A stretch of DNA of 64,000 bases from an uncultured Mitsuokella sp. (GTDB lineage: Bacteria; Bacillota; Negativicutes; Selenomonadales; Selenomonadaceae): positions 1-64,000 of the forward strand of contig CAMCRT010000003.1 in NCBI GenBank assembly GCA_945877355.1. Direction: 5' to 3'. Below, piece after piece: positions 32,387-41,750 of the stretch. Under the pieces are notes generated by a model. That model saw only the letters and a program-made list of their open reading frames with translations, was not told where the DNA came from and did no database searches. The position numbers and the translations under genes are program-made. The stretch's first letter is position 1; each line of letters begins with the position of its first letter.

Positions 32387-33775
32387 TCAATTCACGGGCT
32401 TCGTGTAGCCCGCGTTGCTCTGCCACATGTAGCCCTTCTCCGTGGCCCGCTCCTTGTGGTAGCCCTCCGGATTCGTCAGGGCCTGCCTGTAGTCCCGGCC
32501 GCTCGCTACCACCTCAAGGCGCGCCGCCGGGAACTCTGCCCGGAGAGCCGCCAGCGTCACATCGTCCAGGAAGATATCCTCACCCTCCCGGAGGGCGGAG
32601 GAGGGCAACAGCACGAGATCCCCCGGCCCTGCCTCCTGGAGCTTTCGTCGGATATCCGTAGCCGTCAGGAGGCCTGACACATTGACGGTGGTGCCAAAGA
32701 AATCATTGGGCACGGGGAGGACCCGAACCGTGACTCCCGGCGTAGATAGAGACGATGCCAGCTCCTCCAGCACATGGGCCACCGCCGTGCCAGAGATGAC
32801 ATCCACCCGATAGGCACTGTCATTCTCCCGCTTGGCGTCCTGCTCTGCCTCCCAGCCGTCGATGAAGTTCCTCGTGAGGCCGATGCCGTTATCGAGCTGG
32901 GGATAGCCGTCGTAGATCTCCGTGGGCGGCACTGGTCGCCCTGCCAGGAAGTAGAACTCGTCCCCGAGGTAGACAAAGGTGCGGCCCGTTTCCTCCCGCA
33001 GCTTCGCCTGCCACTTCTCCACCTGGTCGATGACCCGCTCCGCCCCCGCCTTGTCGAATTGCTCCAGGGGAAAGGGGTCCGTGCGGAACTTCGTGATGCC
33101 CACGGGCACGATGGCGAGATCCAGGACGTGGGGACGACGGGCGAGGATCTCCGAGATGGTCCTCTCGAGCTCTGCCCCATCGTTTAGGCCGCTGCAGAGC
33201 ACCACCTGGGTGTGGTACTCCACACCCGCCTGCTCCAAGCGGTCCAAGTGCTCGTTGATTTTTGCCGCCGCCTTGCACCGGAGGATCTGGGCCCGGAGCT
33301 CCGGATTCATGCATTGTACGGAGACGTAGAGGGGCGAGAGGTGGAGCCTTTCTATGCGCTCGAAGTCCCGCTCCCCCAGATTCGTCAGGGTGACGAAATT
33401 GCCATAGAGGAAGGACAGGCGATAGTCGTCGTCCTTGATGGACAGTGAGTTCCGCATGTGGGGGGCAATCATGTCCACGAAGCAGAAGTAGCAGTGATTC
33501 GCACAGCTCCGTATCCGGTCAAAGACGGCGGACTCGAACTCGCAGCCGATCTCCTCGTCCGGGTCCTTGTCGAAGGCGATGATCTCCCGCTCCCCGTCCG
33601 CATGCTCCACCAGAAGCTCGATGTCCTCGTCCGCCAAGGCAAAGCTCATGTCGATGATGTCCCGGGGATAGACCTCATTGACCTTTATGATCTTGTCGCC
33701 TGCCACAAGGCCCAGCTCGTCTGCAAGGCCCTCCGGGAATACGCGCAAGATGCGCGCCGGGTATTCTTTCGTCAT
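32387..33775 (-). CDS. DUF512 family radical-SAM-like protein with PDZ domain
   Basis: 462 residues. N-terminal PDZ-like region (ARILRVFPEGLADELGLVAGDKIIKVNE), then CANHCYFCFV, a Cx3Cx2C cluster motif of radical SAM type near residue 90, and the C-terminal DUF512 domain. The family is found before der in Firmicutes and its reaction is unknown. The ATG at 33775 has AGGAAG upstream; the longer frame has no RBS. Confidence 0.88.
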   Translation of the reverse strand: MTKEYPARILRVFPEGLADELGLVAGDKIIKVNEVYPRDIIDMSFALADEDIELLVEHADGEREIIAFDKDPDEEIGCEFESAVFDRIRSCANHCYFCFVDMIAPHMRNSLSIKDDDYRLSFLYGNFVTLTNLGERDFERIERLHLSPLYVSVQCMNPELRAQILRCKAAAKINEHLDRLEQAGVEYHTQVVLCSGLNDGAELERTISEILARRPHVLDLAIVPVGITKFRTDPFPLEQFDKAGAERVIDQVEKWQAKLREETGRTFVYLGDEFYFLAGRPVPPTEIYDGYPQLDNGIGLTRNFIDGWEAEQDAKRENDSAYRVDVISGTAVAHVLEELASSLSTPGVTVRVLPVPNDFFGTTVNVSGLLTATDIRRKLQEAGPGDLVLLPSSALREGEDIFLDDVTLAALRAEFPAARLEVVASGRDYRQALTNPEGYHKERATEKGYMWQSNAGYTKPVN

Positions 33776-33828
33776 TTGTTCTTCCTGCACCCAAGCAGGG
33801 TGTACCATATACATATACAGACATATAC

Positions 33829-33861
33829 AGAAAAGGAAGTGATGACATGCACCACTTCCCG
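33829..33861 (-). terminator. Intrinsic terminator after the S1 gene
   Basis: On the minus strand GGAAGTG / CACTTCC with an 11-base loop is followed by TTTTCTG. Confidence 0.75.
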
Positions 33862-33876
33862 AAAATTCTTAGGCTA

Positions 33877-34938
33877 TTACGCGTTCTTCGCCTTCGTGAT
33901 GGAGAGCGAGATGCGCTTGCGCTTCGTGTCGATGCGCAGGATCTTCACGCGAACCTCGTCGCCCACGTGGACAGCTTCGTCCGCACGCTCGATGCGCTTC
34001 TCGGCGAGCTCGCCCATGGGGATGAGGCCGTCAAAGCCCGGCTCGATTTCCATGAATGCACCGAAGTCCGTCAGCTTGATGACCTTGCCCTCGATGATAT
34101 CGCCTTCGTTGTACTTCTCAGCGTTATCGAGCCAGGGATCCCGCATGGTGTCCTTGACCGAGAGGGAAATGCGCTTGTTCTCCACGTCCACGTTCTTGAC
34201 GTAGACATCGAGCTGCTGGCCCACTTCGAGGACATCCGACGGATGCTTGACGCGGGTCCAGGAGAGATCGGAGATGTGAGCGAGGCCGTCCACGCCGCCG
34301 ATATCGATGAATGCACCGTAGTCCACGAGGCGCTTGACCGTGCCGCGAACCGTCTGGCCTGCCTCCAGCTGGGAGAAGACCTCCTCCTCGCGCTTTGCAC
34401 GCTCTGCCTCCAGGAGGGAGCGGCGGGAAAGCACAAGGCGCTGCTTGTGGATGTCGATCTCGATGATCTCCACCTCCACCGTCTGGTCGAGGTATACGGA
34501 GAGATCCTTTACGAAGTGAAGCTCCATCTGGGAAGCCGGGATAAAGCCGCGCAGGCCATCGACAGAGGCCACAAGGCCGCCCTTGACCACCTGGGTGATG
34601 TGGGCTTCGACCGTCTTGCCTTCTTCCTTGAGCTTCTCCATCTCCTTCCAAGCGACCATGCGGTCTGCCTTGACCTTGGAGAGAATGCCGCCATTATCGC
34701 CGCCGAGGCTCACGATGTAGACATCGATCTTGTCGCCGACCTTGACGACATCCTCAGCAGAAGCAGGCTCCGGATACGCGAGCTCGCGCTTCGGCACGGG
34801 GATCTCCTGCTTGTAGCCGATGTCCACATAGGCCTCATCCCGGCTGACCTGGACGACCTCGCCTGTGACGACGGTCTTCTCCTGCAGATCGGGTACGGCC
34901 TGCTGGGCAAGCAATTCTTCCATGTTCATCTCTGACAC
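33877..34938 (-). CDS. rpsA: 30S ribosomal protein S1 (four S1 domains)
   Basis: 353 residues with four S1 RNA-binding repeats starting near residues 22, 108, 193 and 278 (GEVVQVSRDEAYVDIG, HITQVVKGGLVASVDG, GTVKRLVDYGAFIDIG, GKVIKLTDFGAFMEIE). Firmicutes S1 homologues often have four rather than six repeats. The GTG at 34938, with GGAGGT nine bases upstream, overlaps the ispH 3' end by 13 bases. In many Clostridia the two are fused or adjacent. Confidence 0.93.
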   Translation of the reverse strand: MSEMNMEELLAQQAVPDLQEKTVVTGEVVQVSRDEAYVDIGYKQEIPVPKRELAYPEPASAEDVVKVGDKIDVYIVSLGGDNGGILSKVKADRMVAWKEMEKLKEEGKTVEAHITQVVKGGLVASVDGLRGFIPASQMELHFVKDLSVYLDQTVEVEIIEIDIHKQRLVLSRRSLLEAERAKREEEVFSQLEAGQTVRGTVKRLVDYGAFIDIGGVDGLAHISDLSWTRVKHPSDVLEVGQQLDVYVKNVDVENKRISLSVKDTMRDPWLDNAEKYNEGDIIEGKVIKLTDFGAFMEIEPGFDGLIPMGELAEKRIERADEAVHVGDEVRVKILRIDTKRKRISLSITKAKNA

Positions 34939-35750
34939 TGTTTGTAAACCTCCTTGATAATCCAGTCGGGCGTAGAGGCACCGGCTGTAATACCAATTTT
35001 ATTTATGTTGTCAAACCACTCGTCTTGCAATTCCGCTGCAGTTTCGATATGGTAAGTCATACACTTTTGTTTGCAAAGCTCCGCAAGGCGCGTCGTATTG
35101 GCGCTGTTCTTGCCCCCCACGACAATCATGAGGTCGACTTCGTTTGCGAGCTTCAGTGCGGCAGCCTGTCTCTGGTCTGTCGCATTGCATATTGTGCGGA
35201 GGATCTTGATATCCTTCGCCTTGGAGAGGAGCTCCGATGCGATCTCGCGAAATGCAGCACCGGAAAACGTAGTCTGGCATACGATTCCCAGCTTGCCGCA
35301 CTCGGGAAGGGCTCTCGCCTCCTCCGGCGTATCCAGGACAACTGCATTTTTGCCAGCCCACTCCAGGATACTCTTGACCTCCGGATGCTTTGGCTCTCCG
35401 ATGATGACGACCTGATAGCCGTCGTCCACGAGGGACTTCGCCGACATCTGGGCATTGCGCACATGGGGACAGGTGGCATCCACCACATTGAGCCCCTTTG
35501 CCTTTGCCTCATCGTAGATCTTCGGTCCGACCCCATGGGAGCGGATGATGACCGTGCCGCTGTCGAGCTCATCGAGGCTCGACACACAGCCGACCCCCTC
35601 TTTCTCCAGCTGCTCAACCATCTGAGGGTTGTGGATGATAGGCCCCAGCGTGCTTGCCGTATGATCCTCGGAAGCATTGTCATGGGCGACGCCGATGGCG
35701 CGCTTCACCCCATAGCAAAACCCGAGATAATCTGCAAGAATCACTTCCAT
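34926..35750 (-). CDS. ispH: 4-hydroxy-3-methylbut-2-enyl diphosphate reductase
   Basis: Last step of the MEP pathway. About 274 residues. The three cluster cysteines lie in GFCYGVKRA, DATCPHVRNAQ and ICNATDQRQ; GITAGASTPDWIIKEV is the C-terminal signature. ATG at 35750 is favoured by spacing to AGGTG, with 35756 as an alternative. It overlaps the S1 gene. Confidence 0.96.
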   Translation of the reverse strand: MEVILADYLGFCYGVKRAIGVAHDNASEDHTASTLGPIIHNPQMVEQLEKEGVGCVSSLDELDSGTVIIRSHGVGPKIYDEAKAKGLNVVDATCPHVRNAQMSAKSLVDDGYQVVIIGEPKHPEVKSILEWAGKNAVVLDTPEEARALPECGKLGIVCQTTFSGAAFREIASELLSKAKDIKILRTICNATDQRQAAALKLANEVDLMIVVGGKNSANTTRLAELCKQKCMTYHIETAAELQDEWFDNINKIGITAGASTPDWIIKEVYKQCQR

Positions 35751-35803
35751 AGCCATTCACCTAAAACATATAGACAGACTAAGAGCATACCGCTCTAAAA
35801 GCT

Positions 35804-35832
35804 AGTATATCATGCCTTGTTGCTCTAGGCAA
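35804..35832 (-). promoter_or_regulatory. Promoter of ispH-rpsA
   Basis: On the minus strand TTGCCT - 17 bases - TATACT, about 50 bases before ispH. Confidence 0.75.
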
Positions 35833-35862
35833 ATGTTTTTTGCCGCTTTGGGAAATATTCTA

Positions 35863-35901
35863 GAAAAAATGCCACGCATGTCCCGAAAACATGCATGGCA
35901 T
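35863..35901 (-). terminator. Intrinsic terminator of the rimO-pncC unit
   Basis: On the minus strand ATGCCATGCATGT / ACATGCGTGGCAT is followed by TTTTTTCT, 20 bases after the secreted protein gene. Confidence 0.9.
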
Positions 35902-35920
35902 CTCTTGTCCGTTTTCCCGA

Positions 35921-36661
35921 TCAGTTCTCCACGAAGCTCTCGGCTCCCTTTGTGAACTCGGCGAGGGCCTGGGGGCGCAGCTTTGGCTTGTCGATGAGCT
36001 CCAGGCGGAAGCGGCCGCCCTTGTTGCCGCGGAAGATGATCTCCGCGTTCTGATAGGGTGCCGTCGCCGTGGCGTCCGGTTCCCCATCTCCGTCCGTGTC
36101 GATTTCCGCACTGAGGGCCGTGATGGCAAAGACAGCCTTGTTCTTCTTGCTGAGCTTTCCCATGCCCACGGTCTCGTAGGGGAAGCTCGACTTGAGCTTC
36201 TCGATATAGGCCTTCTCCGTCGCCGTGTCCATCTTGTTAAAGTCCGGCACGCTCGTCTCGGAGAAGTCGTTGTAGTAGACGACCCAGCCATAGAGGATAT
36301 CATACTCCTTGTTGGCAAAGATGAAGACGTCGCCGTACTTGTCCTTGTCCAGCTGGTTCGCCCCGATGACAGCCACGGGCTTTTTCGGGAGTGTGATGGT
36401 GTAGCCGTACTTCTCGCTCTTGTAGGTGTAGGGCTCGCCTGCCACCGCCAGCTCCTTCTTCAGGGCTTCCTCATCGGCCTTCTTCTGCTCGGCGGTCTCA
36501 GCTGCGGGCGTCTCCGCCTTTGCCTCAGTCGTCTGGGTATCGGTGGCCTGCGCAGTCGCCTCCTCAGCTGCAGGCGCTGCCGTCTCCTCCGCAAAGGCTT
36601 GGGGAGCCGCCAGCAGCAGGCTGGTGCCTAGGACAGCCGTAAGGGTCTTTATCCGCTTCAT
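35921..36661 (-). CDS. Secreted protein of unknown function
   Basis: 246 residues. A signal peptide (MKRIKTLTAVLGTSLLLAAPQAFA) is followed by a low-complexity Ala/Glu/Thr linker (residues 25-72) and a domain starting YTYKSEKYGYTITLPKKPVAVIG, which resembles a small PsbP/DUF-type beta domain but is not assigned. DTDGDGEPDATAT resembles a calcium loop. The ATG at 36661 starts 2 bases after the pncC stop; co-transcribed with rimO-pncC. Confidence 0.82.
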   Translation of the reverse strand: MKRIKTLTAVLGTSLLLAAPQAFAEETAAPAAEEATAQATDTQTTEAKAETPAAETAEQKKADEEALKKELAVAGEPYTYKSEKYGYTITLPKKPVAVIGANQLDKDKYGDVFIFANKEYDILYGWVVYYNDFSETSVPDFNKMDTATEKAYIEKLKSSFPYETVGMGKLSKKNKAVFAITALSAEIDTDGDGEPDATATAPYQNAEIIFRGNKGGRFRLELIDKPKLRPQALAEFTKGAESFVEN

Positions 36662-36663
36662 AT

Positions 36664-37149
36664 TCAATCGTCCTTCCTGTTGTTTTCGATGTAGTCAAGA
36701 ACCATGCGAAGCGCCGTGTCGGCACTCTCGCCCTTGTTCTCTGTGCGGGAGCCCTGGAATTGGCACCGCTTTACAAGCGTACCACGGGCTCCTGAAACGG
36801 CGATGAACACGAGGCCCACGGGCTTCGTGGCTGTGCCGCCGCCGGGGCCTGCGATGCCTGTGATGGCGACGCCCAGATCCGTATCGATGACGCGGCGGAT
36901 GCCCTCCGCCATCTCCCTAGCCGTCTCCTCCGACACGGCGCCGTGGGCGGCGAGAGTCTCGTGCCTGACGCCCACGAGGCGCTCCTTGATTTCATTCGTA
37001 TAGGACACGACGGAGCCCATGACGTAGGCGGAGCTGCCGGGGATATCCGTCAGGCGGCTCGTGAGCAGCCCGCCCGTGCAGGACTCGGCGCAGGCGATGG
37101 TGAGGTGTCTTTCCAGCAGGCGTGCGCCCACCTCTTCTTCCAGCTTCAT
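36664..37149 (-). CDS. pncC: Nicotinamide-nucleotide amidohydrolase (CinA C-terminal type)
   Basis: Deamidates NMN to NaMN in pyridine nucleotide recycling. 161 residues, the stand-alone CinA_C domain: AESCTGGLLTSRLTDIPGSS with catalytic Ser, GVAITGIAGPGGG and KPVGLVFIAV. It overlaps rimO by 4 bases with GGGGAGG upstream. Confidence 0.94.
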   Translation of the reverse strand: MKLEEEVGARLLERHLTIACAESCTGGLLTSRLTDIPGSSAYVMGSVVSYTNEIKERLVGVRHETLAAHGAVSEETAREMAEGIRRVIDTDLGVAITGIAGPGGGTATKPVGLVFIAVSGARGTLVKRCQFQGSRTENKGESADTALRMVLDYIENNRKDD

Positions 37150-38492
37150 TTCGATGCCTCCCCATCGGTGCGCTCCCCCACCACGTCGTAGGTGAAGCCC
37201 TGGAGCACCCGGACACGGACGAAGTCTCCGGGCTTTGCGGTCTCGTCACCCTCCACGTAGACAGCTCCGTCCACATCAGGGGCCTCCCGCTCGGATCGGC
37301 CGATGGCGATGGCGCGCTGCTCCTCGTCCCGGCCCTCGATGAGGACCTCAAGCTCGCTGCCCTCCAGGGACTGGTTGATCTCCTCGGAGATCTTCGACTG
37401 GAGGCTCATGAGGTCGTGGTAGCGCTCCTGCATCACGTCCTCGGGCACCTGGGGCTTCATGTCGTAGGCCGCCGTGCCCTCCTCCCGGGAGTAGGTGAAT
37501 ACCCCCACCTTGTCAAAGCGCATCTCCTCCAGGAAATTCCGGAGGGTCTGATACTGGGCATCCGTCTCCCCCGGAAAGCCCACGAGGAAGGTGGAACGGA
37601 TGGTGACGCCGGGGATACGTTCCCTGAGCTTCTTGGCGAGGCGGCGCATGTCCTCCTGGGTGTCCGGGCGGCGCATGGCCTTCAGCACCGCATCATGGGC
37701 GTGCTGCAGGGGGATATCCACGTAGTTGCAGATCTTCGGCTCCGTGGCAATCGTCTCGATGAGCTCATCCGTAAAGTATTTCGGATAGCAGTAGAGAGTC
37801 CGGATCCAGTGGACACCCTCGATCTTCACGAGCTCCCGGAGTAGCCGCGCGAGCTGAGGCTCGCCCCCGGCAAAGTCCCTGCCGTACTCGGTGGAGTCCT
37901 GGGAGATGAGAATGATCTCCCGCACGCCGTTTTCCGTCAGATGGCGCACCTCGGCGGCGATATCCTCGATGGAGCGGCTGCGATACTTTCCCCGGATAAA
38001 GGGGATGGCGCAGAAGGCGCAGCGATTGTTGCAGCCCTCAGCGATCTTCACATAGGCCGTGTAGCTGGGCGTCGTGGTGATTCGGGGTGTCTTTTCGTCG
38101 TAGAGGGACTTGTCCTCCCCCGCGAGAATCACCCGCTGACCCTTCCGGGTGGCCTCCACCGCCTCCATGATGCGGCTCCAGGCGCCGGTGCCGATGATGG
38201 CATCCGCCTCCGGCAGCTCATCGAGGAGCTCCTGCCCGTAGCGCTGTCCCAGGCACCCCGCCACGATGAGGCTCTTGCACTTCCCCGTCTCCTTGTACTC
38301 TGCCATATTGAGAATCGTCGTGATGGACTCTTCCTTTGCGGAGTTGATGAAGGCGCAGGTATTGACGATGAGGATGTCTGCCTCCTTCGGCTCCGGCGTG
38401 ATCTCCACCCCATGCTCCTTCAATATGCCCAGCATGACCTCCGTATCCACAAGATTCTTCGAGCAGCCCAGGCTGATAAATCCAGCTTTCAA
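37146..38492 (-). CDS. rimO: Ribosomal protein S12 methylthiotransferase RimO
   Basis: Radical SAM enzyme thiomethylating Asp of S12. 448 residues. UPF0004 cysteines at 10, 46 and 80; radical SAM CNNRCAFC at 154-161; TRAM domain at the C-terminus. GFISLGCSKNLVDTE distinguishes RimO from MiaB. The TTG at 38492 is chosen: AGGAGGG lies 6 bases before it, and the longer frame lacks one. Confidence 0.95.
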   Translation of the reverse strand: MKAGFISLGCSKNLVDTEVMLGILKEHGVEITPEPKEADILIVNTCAFINSAKEESITTILNMAEYKETGKCKSLIVAGCLGQRYGQELLDELPEADAIIGTGAWSRIMEAVEATRKGQRVILAGEDKSLYDEKTPRITTTPSYTAYVKIAEGCNNRCAFCAIPFIRGKYRSRSIEDIAAEVRHLTENGVREIILISQDSTEYGRDFAGGEPQLARLLRELVKIEGVHWIRTLYCYPKYFTDELIETIATEPKICNYVDIPLQHAHDAVLKAMRRPDTQEDMRRLAKKLRERIPGVTIRSTFLVGFPGETDAQYQTLRNFLEEMRFDKVGVFTYSREEGTAAYDMKPQVPEDVMQERYHDLMSLQSKISEEINQSLEGSELEVLIEGRDEEQRAIAIGRSEREAPDVDGAVYVEGDETAKPGDFVRVRVLQGFTYDVVGERTDGEASK

Positions 38493-38533
38493 ATCCTTCC
38501 CTCCTAATAAGTAATTTATAGTGATTCGCACAT

Positions 38534-39574
38534 TTAGGATGCCAGGCGCACCTCGCGCACCCAGCGGTCCAGCAGCGCCTTCTTTTGTTCCTTTGTGAAA
38601 TAGGCCTTCTGGCTGAACAGCACGATATTCTTCCCGGCGAAAGCCTTGTAGGCCACCGTATCCGGGTTCGTCGTCAGAAAGTAGAAATTCTGCCCCTGCA
38701 GCGCCATCTGGGCATCGTCCGACAGCAGCCAGTCGGCAAAGGCCTTCGCATTTGCCGTGTCCTGGGCGCTTGCCCCGAGGGCCAGTCCTGTGCCCGTCAG
38801 GATCGCGCTCGTCCCATCGGCGGGATAGACCAGCTTCAGGGGATAGCCGTCATGGATATAGCGAAGGGCCTCGCTCTCCACGGCGATGGCGATGTCCACC
38901 TCGCCCATGCCCGCCTGGCGCACGGGATTCGAGAGATACCTGGCATACTGCACCACATTTGGGTGGATGCCCCGCCATATCGCCAGCGTCGCCGTATCGC
39001 CGAACTGCGCCATCTGGCTGTAGAGGAGATTGGCCGAGGCATCGGCTGCCATGAAGTCCGTCACCCCGATGCGAGCCTTCGTCCGGGAGAGCTCCTGCCA
39101 GGTATCCGGCACCAGCCGCAGCGTCTTCATGTAGTCCCGATTGATGGCAAAGACCACCGGATCGTACCAGACGCCTGTCCAGTAGCCATCCGTCTGGCGG
39201 AAGGAGGCCGGCACCATATCATTTGTCTCCGATATATAGGGGATGAGGTACCCCTCCGCCGCAGCCTTTTGCAGGACGGCGGAGTCCGCCAGGACGATGG
39301 CCGCCCCATCCTTCTCCCCAGACTGATCCTTCAGACGGGCCAGCACATCGTCCGCGGACAGGGATATGATCTCGACCCGGACGCCTGCATACTCTTCATA
39401 GGCATTTGCCAGCACGCTGGCCGTCTCCACCGGCAGCGTCGTCAGCATGGAAATCGTCTGCCGTCCAGGCGGCTCCATCGCCTTCTTTTCCCGCGAGGAT
39501 ACGTAGAGTGTCATGCCCACCACGAGAATCAGGATGGCAGCCATGAGCCCTGCTAAGAATGCAGATCGCCTCAT
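38534..39574 (-). CDS. Extracellular solute-binding protein (ABC type)
   Basis: 346 residues. An N-terminal signal or membrane anchor (residues 4-26) is followed by a periplasmic-binding fold: LTTLPVETASVLANAYEEYAG near residue 45, WYDPVVFAINRDYM and YPADGTSAILTGTGLALGA, similar to iron(III)/thiamine-type binding proteins. No permease or ATPase gene is adjacent, so transport partner and ligand are unknown. RBS GGAGGAG. Confidence 0.82.
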   Translation of the reverse strand: MRRSAFLAGLMAAILILVVGMTLYVSSREKKAMEPPGRQTISMLTTLPVETASVLANAYEEYAGVRVEIISLSADDVLARLKDQSGEKDGAAIVLADSAVLQKAAAEGYLIPYISETNDMVPASFRQTDGYWTGVWYDPVVFAINRDYMKTLRLVPDTWQELSRTKARIGVTDFMAADASANLLYSQMAQFGDTATLAIWRGIHPNVVQYARYLSNPVRQAGMGEVDIAIAVESEALRYIHDGYPLKLVYPADGTSAILTGTGLALGASAQDTANAKAFADWLLSDDAQMALQGQNFYFLTTNPDTVAYKAFAGKNIVLFSQKAYFTKEQKKALLDRWVREVRLAS

Positions 39575-39722
39575 ATCCTTGCTCTCCTCCCTTCAACCTT
39601 ACATTTCTCCTATTATAGCGAAGAAACACCCTCCCTGCAAGACATGAGACCTTGTCGCCCTCCGAAATTTACGCTATAATGGGCGTAAGAACGATTCGGA
39701 TTTGCATGAGGAGGGAAAGACG

Positions 39723-40130
39723 ATGGAAGAGGAATACATGCCGACAGGCCACCATGTCTATAGCGGGATGGGCTTTGGAAGGCAGCGGATGCATAACGAA
39801 GTCGTCGCAAAGGAAATGAAGCCCTTCGTCATCTCCCAGCCGGAGGCTCCAGCGCCTCCTTCCCCGACCGCTCCCGCAGAGGCCCCGGAAGAGGAAGCGA
39901 TGGAAACGAGCGCAGTACCGGATGCCGAAATGGAAGAGCCCGCCCCCATCTGGGAGGAGGAGCAGGACAAGGACAGTGAGGACGAGGCCATCGATGACTA
40001 CGGGGAGGCAGATCCTGAGGACATCGCCGCCCGCATCGCCAGCGACCGCACCCAGAACCAGGCCGACATCCTGGAGGTTGCCCGCCAGCAGGCAGAGGCA
40101 GACGATACCATGGAGTCCGAAGAGACATAA
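39723..40130 (+). CDS. Acidic low-complexity protein of unknown function
   Basis: 135 residues, mainly Glu, Asp, Ala and Pro between residues 35 and 110, likely disordered. The start has GGAGGG upstream. A terminator follows the stop. The Gly-rich N-terminus (MPTGHHVYSGMGFGRQRMHNE) is the only ordered-looking part. No family recognised. Confidence 0.7.
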   Translation: MEEEYMPTGHHVYSGMGFGRQRMHNEVVAKEMKPFVISQPEAPAPPSPTAPAEAPEEEAMETSAVPDAEMEEPAPIWEEEQDKDSEDEAIDDYGEADPEDIAARIASDRTQNQADILEVARQQAEADDTMESEET

Positions 40131-40143
40131 GAGATACAGAAAG

Positions 40144-40172
40144 GGCGCCCCACAGCGGGGCGCCCTATTTTT
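40144..40172. terminator. Bidirectional terminator between the acidic protein gene and cheX
   Basis: AGGGCGCCCC / GGGGCGCCCT, followed by ATTTTTATG on the plus strand and by CTTTCTG on the minus strand. Convergent genes end 14 and 18 bases away. Confidence 0.85.
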
Positions 40173-40189
40173 ATGCAAAAAATATGATT

Positions 40190-40654
40190 TCAGACCTGCT
40201 CGACGGCGATATCGAGCTCCACCACATGGCCGGCCAGATCCATGTCCACCGTCAAAAACTGCGCGTCGCTGATCTTCACCTGCAGTCCCTCGCCGATGGA
40301 AAGGGACGGGGTGGAGATATCCACATCGAGGCCGAGGCCCGTGAGGTTCGTGGCGGCATTTGCCGTGAGCATGTTGCTCATCTCCGAGATGGCGCTCTGG
40401 GCCATGGCGTCGAACTCCGCCACGGGCATGCCCATCATCATCTGGGAGGCGATGAACTTCGCCGTGTCCTCGCTCATGTTGTAGACCACATTGCCGCGGA
40501 GCTGCTTCGTGAAGCCCACGATGACAGATACGCCCTTGCCCTGGGCGTGCTTCTGCTGGACATAGAGCTTTGCGCGGGTCGGCGCAGGAAAGCCCATCTG
40601 CGGCATGACGGACTCGAAGGCATCCACGAAGGGATTGACTAGCTTTGCATCCAT
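40190..40654 (-). CDS. cheX: Chemotaxis phosphatase CheX
   Basis: 154 residues. CheX dephosphorylates CheY-P. NPFVDAFESVM at the N-terminus and the active-site helix SAISEMSNMLTANAATNL (ExxN) fit. It follows a CheY-CheX-like fusion gene by 4 bases. Confidence 0.9.
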   Translation of the reverse strand: MDAKLVNPFVDAFESVMPQMGFPAPTRAKLYVQQKHAQGKGVSVIVGFTKQLRGNVVYNMSEDTAKFIASQMMMGMPVAEFDAMAQSAISEMSNMLTANAATNLTGLGLDVDISTPSLSIGEGLQVKISDAQFLTVDMDLAGHVVELDIAVEQV

Positions 40655-40658
40655 TTCA

Positions 40659-41519
40659 TCATTCTCCTTCTGAAAAACCGACGTTCAAATAGATATTTCC
40701 GATTTCCGTCTTTGCCGTGATGCGGTAGGTGGTAAGGCGGGGGCTCGCGATGCGGATGCTGTTTCCGCATATAGTGCCTGGCGGCGTGATGCGCATCTCC
40801 TTGTCCTTGAAGACATCGTTGATGCTGGAGACGCCCCGGCCCACGATGATGTTAGCCGACTCCTCCACCGTGTCGCTGGCATCCTCGTCCGGAACGTCCT
40901 TCGCTTCCTTCTTCGCCACGAGAGCCGCGAAGGCCTTCATGGTCTCCGTGTCCATCATGAGGACGGCGCGGCCCACCGGGTCGCCGGTGAGGCCGATGAT
41001 GACGGCGACGCCGCTGACCTCCAGGAAGCGACGCTCATCGCTCGCCAGATCCATCTCCGCCTTGAGTCCCACCAGGTCAAAGAGGCCGCCCTGCAGAGCC
41101 CGGACAAAGGGCTTCACATAGGACTCCCGCAGGATCTGACCCTTGCTCACCTTGTTCTGGCACAGGAGGAGCAGCGTGTCGATGAGGTCATTGGCGCTGA
41201 CGGGCTTCTGGAGGAAGGAGCTGATACCCACATCCCGGCCCCTCGCTATGAGGCTTGCGTCCTTCATGGCGCTGATCATGACGATCTTCGCATTCGGATC
41301 GTAGGCCATGATGCGCTTGCTGCACTCGATGCCATCGGCATCCGGGAGGTTCATGTCCATCGTCACGACGGCGGGCTGAGTCTCCGCATAGAGGGTAATC
41401 GCCTCTGCCGCGTTCTTCGCCTCGGCGCAGACCTCGAAGTTCGTCTTCTTGAGGCTTTCGCCCAGCATGACCCGGCTCATCTTGGAGTCGTCGACGATCA
41501 TCACTTTGACTTTTTCCAC
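40659..41519 (-). CDS. Response regulator with C-terminal CheX-like domain
   Basis: 286 residues: receiver domain (VKVMIVDDSKMSRVMLGESL; phosphoacceptor D in VVTMDMNLPDADG; VMISAMKD; FLQKPV) then a CheX-like domain from about residue 130 (ESYVKPFVRALQGGLF ... DTVEESANIIVGRGVSSIND, ExxN). One protein could carry both phospho-accepting and phosphatase function. GTG start with AGGTGA upstream. It is likely a chemotaxis or motility regulator. Confidence 0.87.
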   Translation of the reverse strand: MEKVKVMIVDDSKMSRVMLGESLKKTNFEVCAEAKNAAEAITLYAETQPAVVTMDMNLPDADGIECSKRIMAYDPNAKIVMISAMKDASLIARGRDVGISSFLQKPVSANDLIDTLLLLCQNKVSKGQILRESYVKPFVRALQGGLFDLVGLKAEMDLASDERRFLEVSGVAVIIGLTGDPVGRAVLMMDTETMKAFAALVAKKEAKDVPDEDASDTVEESANIIVGRGVSSINDVFKDKEMRITPPGTICGNSIRIASPRLTTYRITAKTEIGNIYLNVGFSEGE

Positions 41520-41750
41520 AACTGCTCACCTGCTATCTTGCTTATATCCCATCCAAGGAGGCAGCCCATTGCCGCCTCCGCCTATAGTCCAAAAGTCGTA
41601 CCCTTCTCTTCATTGTAATGGAATGATACAATTTTTTCAATACGTTTTCCCGCCGCATTTGCAGAAAATCAAAATTTGGGTACTCTCTATATCTTTCGCC
41701 GAGCAGTCGGAATTTCCCTTCTTGTCCGCAACATTTCTGTCAAGAAATTT

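Noticed and set aside
33806..33830. Short direct repeat CATATACAGA
   Set aside because: Two copies only, next to a terminator, with no larger pattern.
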